Shown here: one piece after another, positions 60,033 through 64,000 of the stretch
Numbering within the stretch: position 1 is the first letter of the stretch
Layout of the letters: every line of letters starts with the position of its first letter
From: Haliclona indistincta
Taxonomy: Eukaryota > Porifera > Demospongiae > Haplosclerida > Chalinidae
Length of the DNA stretch: 64,000 nt
Direction of reading: 5' to 3'
Assembly (NCBI GenBank): GCA_964017065.1
Contig: OZ024790.1
Span: 12,890,104 to 12,954,103 of the forward strand
Program-made: the position numbers and the translations under genes
The notes under the pieces: model-generated
What the model was told of the DNA's origin: nothing
The model's database searches: none
Seen by the model: the letters and a program-made list of their open reading frames with translations, nothing else

Positions 60033-60954
60033 GACCTAACCAGTTCACCATAGCTAATGACCATTTCGGCATGCTACATTATCTTCTACTAACTATTCAA
60101 CATTTTGCACTGATTTTGGTGAGTAACACCTAAAACCAATTGTGCGTTAGAATCGCCTCGATGAGCTCTTTCATCTAAGGCAATGTTGTTTTTTCTCATT
60201 AATATTCATAGGCACATAACTCCACCCTCTTTCACAATTTTTAGGTCATCCTTGAGCCGGATTGAGTTATTTTGTCAAAAGAGTATATATTATCAATTTC
60301 AACTTGATATCTTAAAAAGGACTCCCTTCTAAACCCTAAACCCTAAGGACGTCTTGATTTTCAGAAAGTGACCATGACATCATGCAGATTTGGATAGTAC
60401 TCGATTTCCTCTTTCTAATGAGCTATAAAAGTTGTAAGGGGTAGACACCAAAAAATTGCTATAGCCGGCTAAGTAAAACTCATATAAACTAGTATAGCTT
60501 CCAAATTATTCATGTGATATCGACATTATCTATACCATTCGATAGCGAACGAGTTCCTCTATCCAACAGTGCTTTAATTGTGCCTGTCAATGCATTCGTT
60601 CACGAGATAAGGCTAAAAATCTATCGCAACAATTTCAAAATATGTCCCCGAAATCAAACTAGTTCAGAAAAGCAATCGTAACTCCGCCATCTTTGATTTA
60701 ACCTTCAATACTTTGGCAGCATTCGATAGCTCTATCCTTCCTCTACAAATCTAATCCACTCTCACGCTAAACCGCGCAAGCATTCCATAGTTATTAGCAA
60801 TCTCCTAACCCCAATCGACAGCCTGAATTTTTAAAAAGAGTTCAAAACAACCACCTGCGAAGCAAGAGGGACATAAGAGCAACTGAAAGCCATATGTCTC
60901 TTTTTGAACAATGCATGCAATTAAGGTGAAAATAAGTGCGTGCACTCTTTGGAC
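60033..60954. other. No recognisable gene
   Basis: A/T-rich sequence with a further partial 113-bp repeat copy near 60145-60230 and a two-unit CCCTAAA run near 60334. No frame with family motifs. Confidence 0.4.
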
Positions 60955-61351
60955 AATTCTGAAACAGATTTTGAAAAAACCTGGAGGCAACACCTTTTTA
61001 TAAGTTTTAATTTGTCAAATCATTGTACATATGTCCCTCTGAAGTGGTATCTGGGAGTGAGAGAATGCTCATATGTGTGAGAGGTTTCTACTGTTGAATA
61101 TAGTCGTACACTAATGACTATTTGAATCTCTATGGCTTCTCTGAAAGGGACATTCTGTCCCTATTAGTTACAAAAATTTTGGCTTTGCAGAATGGTGGCC
61201 ACACCAACAACAAATAAAACTACAATAAGAGTTTACACCAGTTTGCAAGTATAATTTTTTAGTACTGTAATAGTTGTCCTTTATAGTTATGCCAGCAAGA
61301 TTAATTTTATGAGCTGGCCACACCCTATTGAACATATAATTGTAAATGACC

Positions 61352-62204
61352 ATGCATACAGTTGTTTGCGAAGTTCTTGCATAACGGAAGCGAAAGCGGA
61401 AGTGTGACACTGGCCAATCAAATTCACTTTTCATCACATGTACAGCTTCAGTTAGTCACGCCTACGTATGTTTGATTGGCCAACGTCATACTTCCGCTTT
61501 AGCTTCCGTTATGCAAGATCTTCGCAAACAACTGTAGGAAAACCAGCCATTTCGCGCAAAAATCGATAATCAAGTTAGTGGTATCAACATATTCCTCTAT
61601 CTTTGGCGAGTAAAGCAAATATAAAGCGTGGCAATCGCGCATTCCGTCGCTAAGATATAACCCCGAATGCGAGCGCTATTGGCTAAGCATTGAATCGAGA
61701 AAAGCAATTTTTAGTTGAGAAATTAATGTCCGTATATTCACTCTAGTAATCCGTATACGTAATTTTGAATTCAACGTGACCACACCCACCAACGAATTGA
61801 AACTGATAAAGCAATGGCTTTCGTTGGATTTGACACTGTATCTCTTTCCATCCAGTCTCGACGAAGTCTAGAGACATTCAAACAAGGTGCAGTTCGACAA
61901 GAAAAGCCTGCTCTTGCTCGAGAAACGCTTGTGCTGTCAGCCTTGCGTTATCATGCTGAGCGCGTGACAGCAAAATTATTGCATTCATATACGGGCGGCA
62001 AGAAACTTGGTAGCCATAACCAAACGCTTCTTACAGCACAACTGGAGCGTTCTGGGACACGGGACTACTTCGAGAACATGCAGGAATGATGAAACTGTCC
62101 ACCAGAGTGCATAACTCGATTTCCAACAAAATTCAGTTGAGCGTTCTATAACGCTAATATCTCAGTTCAATAATTTGCGTGACATGGCCGATTTTCCTAA
62201 ATCC
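61352..62204. mobile_element. Insertion with terminal hairpin (about 850 bp), unclassified
   Basis: Absent from the other R1 copy, where TTGTAAAT continues straight into TAATGAGGGTTA. Its left end forms a hairpin at 61358-61535 (ACAGTTGTTTGCGAAG against CTTCGCAAACAACTGT, arms about 75 bp, with CCGCTTC/GAAGCGG inner parts). The tips are GACC and GGTC; a target duplication could not be fixed. It includes one 91-codon frame. Confidence 0.6.
61814..62089 (+). CDS. Small hypothetical protein, 91 codons
   Basis: The frame starts MAFVGFDTVSLSIQSRRSLE and has a mixed, protein-like composition with a basic middle part (LSALRYHAERVTAKLLHSY) and no low complexity. It lies inside the hairpin insertion. 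I do not recognise a family; it may be a fragment of an exon picked up by the element or a chance frame. Confidence 0.3.
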   Translation: MAFVGFDTVSLSIQSRRSLETFKQGAVRQEKPALARETLVLSALRYHAERVTAKLLHSYTGGKKLGSHNQTLLTAQLERSGTRDYFENMQE

Positions 62205-62315
62205 GGTCACATTTATGAGGGTTAAGTTCTGCTAGATTTCTTGGGCAATGGTACTAAATGTTGTAGGGATTATGAAAGTAATTATAATCATGAGCGTTGT
62301 TTTCTTTGTCCATTG

Positions 62316-62742
62316 GATTTGTACACGCGAGGTCAACTTTCGCTAGATCAACTCGCATGATATCAACGCGCACGTGATCAATTCTTACGAGATCAACTGT
62401 TCATCAGATCAACTTTGCGAGATCAACTGTTAGGAAGTCAACTTAGGCTATCTACGTTTTTAAACCCTAAACCCTAAAAAAACCTTCTCCTAACAGCGCA
62501 AAATTGGGAGGGGCGTCCTAAACCGGGCCTTTGGCCCTTGCTAAGCCTAAGGATTGTCGGGAGGGTCACCCTAAACCGGGCCTTTGGCCTTTCTAAAGAA
62601 TTGATCTTGTGAAGAATTGACGTCATAAGAGTTGACTTAATGAAGTTGATCTCGTGAACAGTTGATCAGCTGAGAGTTGATCGTGCAAGAGTTGATCTTG
62701 TGGAGTTGACCTCACGACAAGTTGACCTCGCGTGCTACCCCC
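62316..62742. mobile_element. hAT-like MITE with 8-bp target duplication (427 bp)
   Basis: GTCCATTG (62308-62315) and GTCCATTA (62743-62750) flank it; the uninterrupted R1 copy has TTTGTCCATTGTATCGAAAA once. The ends share GTA(G)CACGCGAGGTCAACTT as inverted repeats. GATCAACT occurs about four times near the left end and its complement AGTTGATC about four times near the right, a subterminal binding-site-like layout. The centre holds a CCCTAAA run and two CCTAAACCGGGCCTTTGGCC copies. Confidence 0.75.
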
Positions 62743-62923
62743 GTCCATTATATCCAAAACGAATTTTGCTAATGTCCCTTGAAGGAATGTAGAAACTGGC
62801 ATATGCTGATGATAGGTGAGTCTATGGTAAATGTATTGAAGTAATTAATATTTACGAGAGCTATTAGATCATGACATTTTTGAAAGGTTCCCAAGATGGC
62901 TGTCCCTGTAAGCCACACTAATA

Positions 62924-63476
62924 CCGTATAGCCGGTTATTTTTGACGGTCAAATATTTCGTTAGTAAAATTTTAGATTGGATCTAATTTTCGATATTGAC
63001 TTGCCGTTCGAAAATAAAATCTATGCCAAAATTTATTGCCCTTCATCTCAAACTCAATGGCGTCGAAAGGTTGGAGAACTGTATAGTCGTTAAACCATGC
63101 CAGCCACGTTTTATGATTGTTCAATGGAACCACAGAGTCGAAGATAAGTCAGTGCTGTACTGGGGTGTCCGCCTTTTCGCTCATCGTGATAGTAACACTT
63201 AGTCTGTCGCGTGCAGCGTGTGCATGGCAGCCATTTTTCTAACAGAGGCGTTTGGCGCTCAGTTTTACTTCTATCGCGGCATTAAGCTACCCTCTGCTAC
63301 TGTCAGATTGTGGTAAGAAGCGTTGGAAGTGGGCTCTAGCCTCGATCTGTTCGCATGTGTTTGCACGAGAAAATGTTGGGTGTTCAAAATTTTGGTATTG
63401 TTCAAATTTTCGTGGATTTAATTGATCAGCAGTCGGTGATCGAATTAAATCCAGTCGAAAATAACCGGCTATATGG
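62924..63476. mobile_element. Tc1/mariner-like MITE with TA target (553 bp)
   Basis: The ends CCGTATAGCCGGTTATTTT and the complement of CCATATAGCCGGTTATTTT are inverted repeats directly inside TA on both sides (62922-62923, 63477-63478). The interior has only a 68-codon frame without motifs. Confidence 0.75.
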
Positions 63477-63478
63477 TA

Positions 63479-64000
63479 GGAGTAACTTTGATGAGTTGTA
63501 CTCTTAATTAGGTGTTAAATGGTGTTAATATTAATCACCAGGGCAACAACCACAAAGAGATCCTAGCTGAAAGCCCAAAGGAATATGTCCCTGTAAGAGA
63601 CACAATTTAATTTTAATACATAGGAAATGGGAGGGAATAAGCATTAAGTGGGCAACAAAATTGCGGAAGGGTTTAGGGTTTACATAGTGCCTCCCGCCTT
63701 TAATTTAAAAATTAACCATTCAGTTATGTACTACAAAGCCTTGCGCAACTTTTTCATAGGTTAGACCCTATAAATTGTGTTCTGGGGCGGAGTTATGACT
63801 CTATGAATATTAATGAGTAAAAACAACATTGACTCATATGAAAGAACTTAACAAGCTGATTCTAATGCACCCATTTTTAGGCGTCAATTATGTTCTAGGG
63901 CGGAGTTATGGTTCTATGAATATTAATGACTAAAAACATTGGCGCATATGAAAGAGATTAACGACCTCATTCGAACGCACTCATTATTAGGTGTCAATTA
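63479..64000. repeat. Inverted copy of the 56.6-kb 113-bp repeat region
   Basis: From about 63676 the sequence is the reverse complement of 56600-56910, including the single-copy part (GGGTTTACATAGTGCCTCCC, GTACTACAAAGCCTTGCGCA) and at least two 113-bp units. It runs off the window. The first 200 bp show nothing recognisable. Confidence 0.75.

Larger units (their letters stand above)
60955..62875. repeat. Dispersed repeat R1, second copy, broken by two insertions
   Basis: Segments 60955-61351, about 62205-62315 and 62743-62875 align in order with 55860-56392. The two gaps correspond to extra sequence at about 61352-62204 and at 62316-62742. Confidence 0.75.

Overview
The window looks like an intergenic, repeat-rich piece of an animal genome, most likely a sponge or another marine invertebrate. 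The animal assignment rests on a recognisable co-SMAD (SMAD4) C-terminal fragment (SMADs are animal genes), very short GT-AG introns (about 43-61 bp) and the mix of animal transposons: PIF/Harbinger, piggyBac-like, BEL/Pao, Ty3/Gypsy, a non-LTR LINE and Crypton-like tyrosine recombinase relics. No rRNA and no canonical tRNA gene was seen, and no gene here is clearly a single-copy host gene. The sponge assignment is inference.

Layout. 1-1.7 kb: 3' part of a MULE-transposase-like gene. 2.5-5.5 kb: tandem repeats of 109 bp and 183 bp, the first inside a terminal-inverted-repeat element. 5.5-40.4 kb: a huge, broken field of one AC-rich 20-bp minisatellite (ATAACCACTGATAACCAACA and variants, roughly 14 kb in about fifteen blocks). 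It is interrupted by palindrome-bearing elements that join the arrays at nearly the same phase of the 20-mer. Three of these carry decayed Crypton-type tyrosine recombinase genes, all in the same geometry. Other insertions in this field are a 1.1-kb TTAA (piggyBac-like) element, a 5'-truncated LINE with a poly(A) tail, an apparently complete 2.6-kb Harbinger transposon (transposase plus Myb-like gene), and a 4.4-kb TIR element with a CAT target duplication that carries the SMAD4 fragment, a 69-bp coding-length tandem repeat and a second multi-exon gene. For the TTAA, Harbinger and CAT elements the uninterrupted (empty) sequence also occurs elsewhere in the window, so their ends can be read directly.

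40.4-54.2 kb: three nested LTR retrotransposons. An old, frameshifted Ty3/Gypsy on + carries in its integrase a BEL/Pao element (TSD TGCAG, identical LTRs, internally deleted). That element carries in its pol a minus-strand Ty3/Gypsy element (TSD GTCGT, identical LTRs, intact 1271-aa gag-pol). 54.7-55.8 kb: a second, inverted copy of the TTAA element. 55.8-64 kb: AT-rich sequence of dispersed and tandem repeats with a plant-type (CCCTAAA)n tract, tRNA-like SINE copies and several MITEs (a hAT-like one with an 8-bp TSD, a mariner-like one with a TA TSD).

The long hydrophobic reading frames across the minisatellite are artefacts of a stop-free 20-bp repeat, not genes. The most interesting signals are the palindromic, Crypton-associated element family with its fixed insertion phase, and the transposon-captured co-SMAD fragment.
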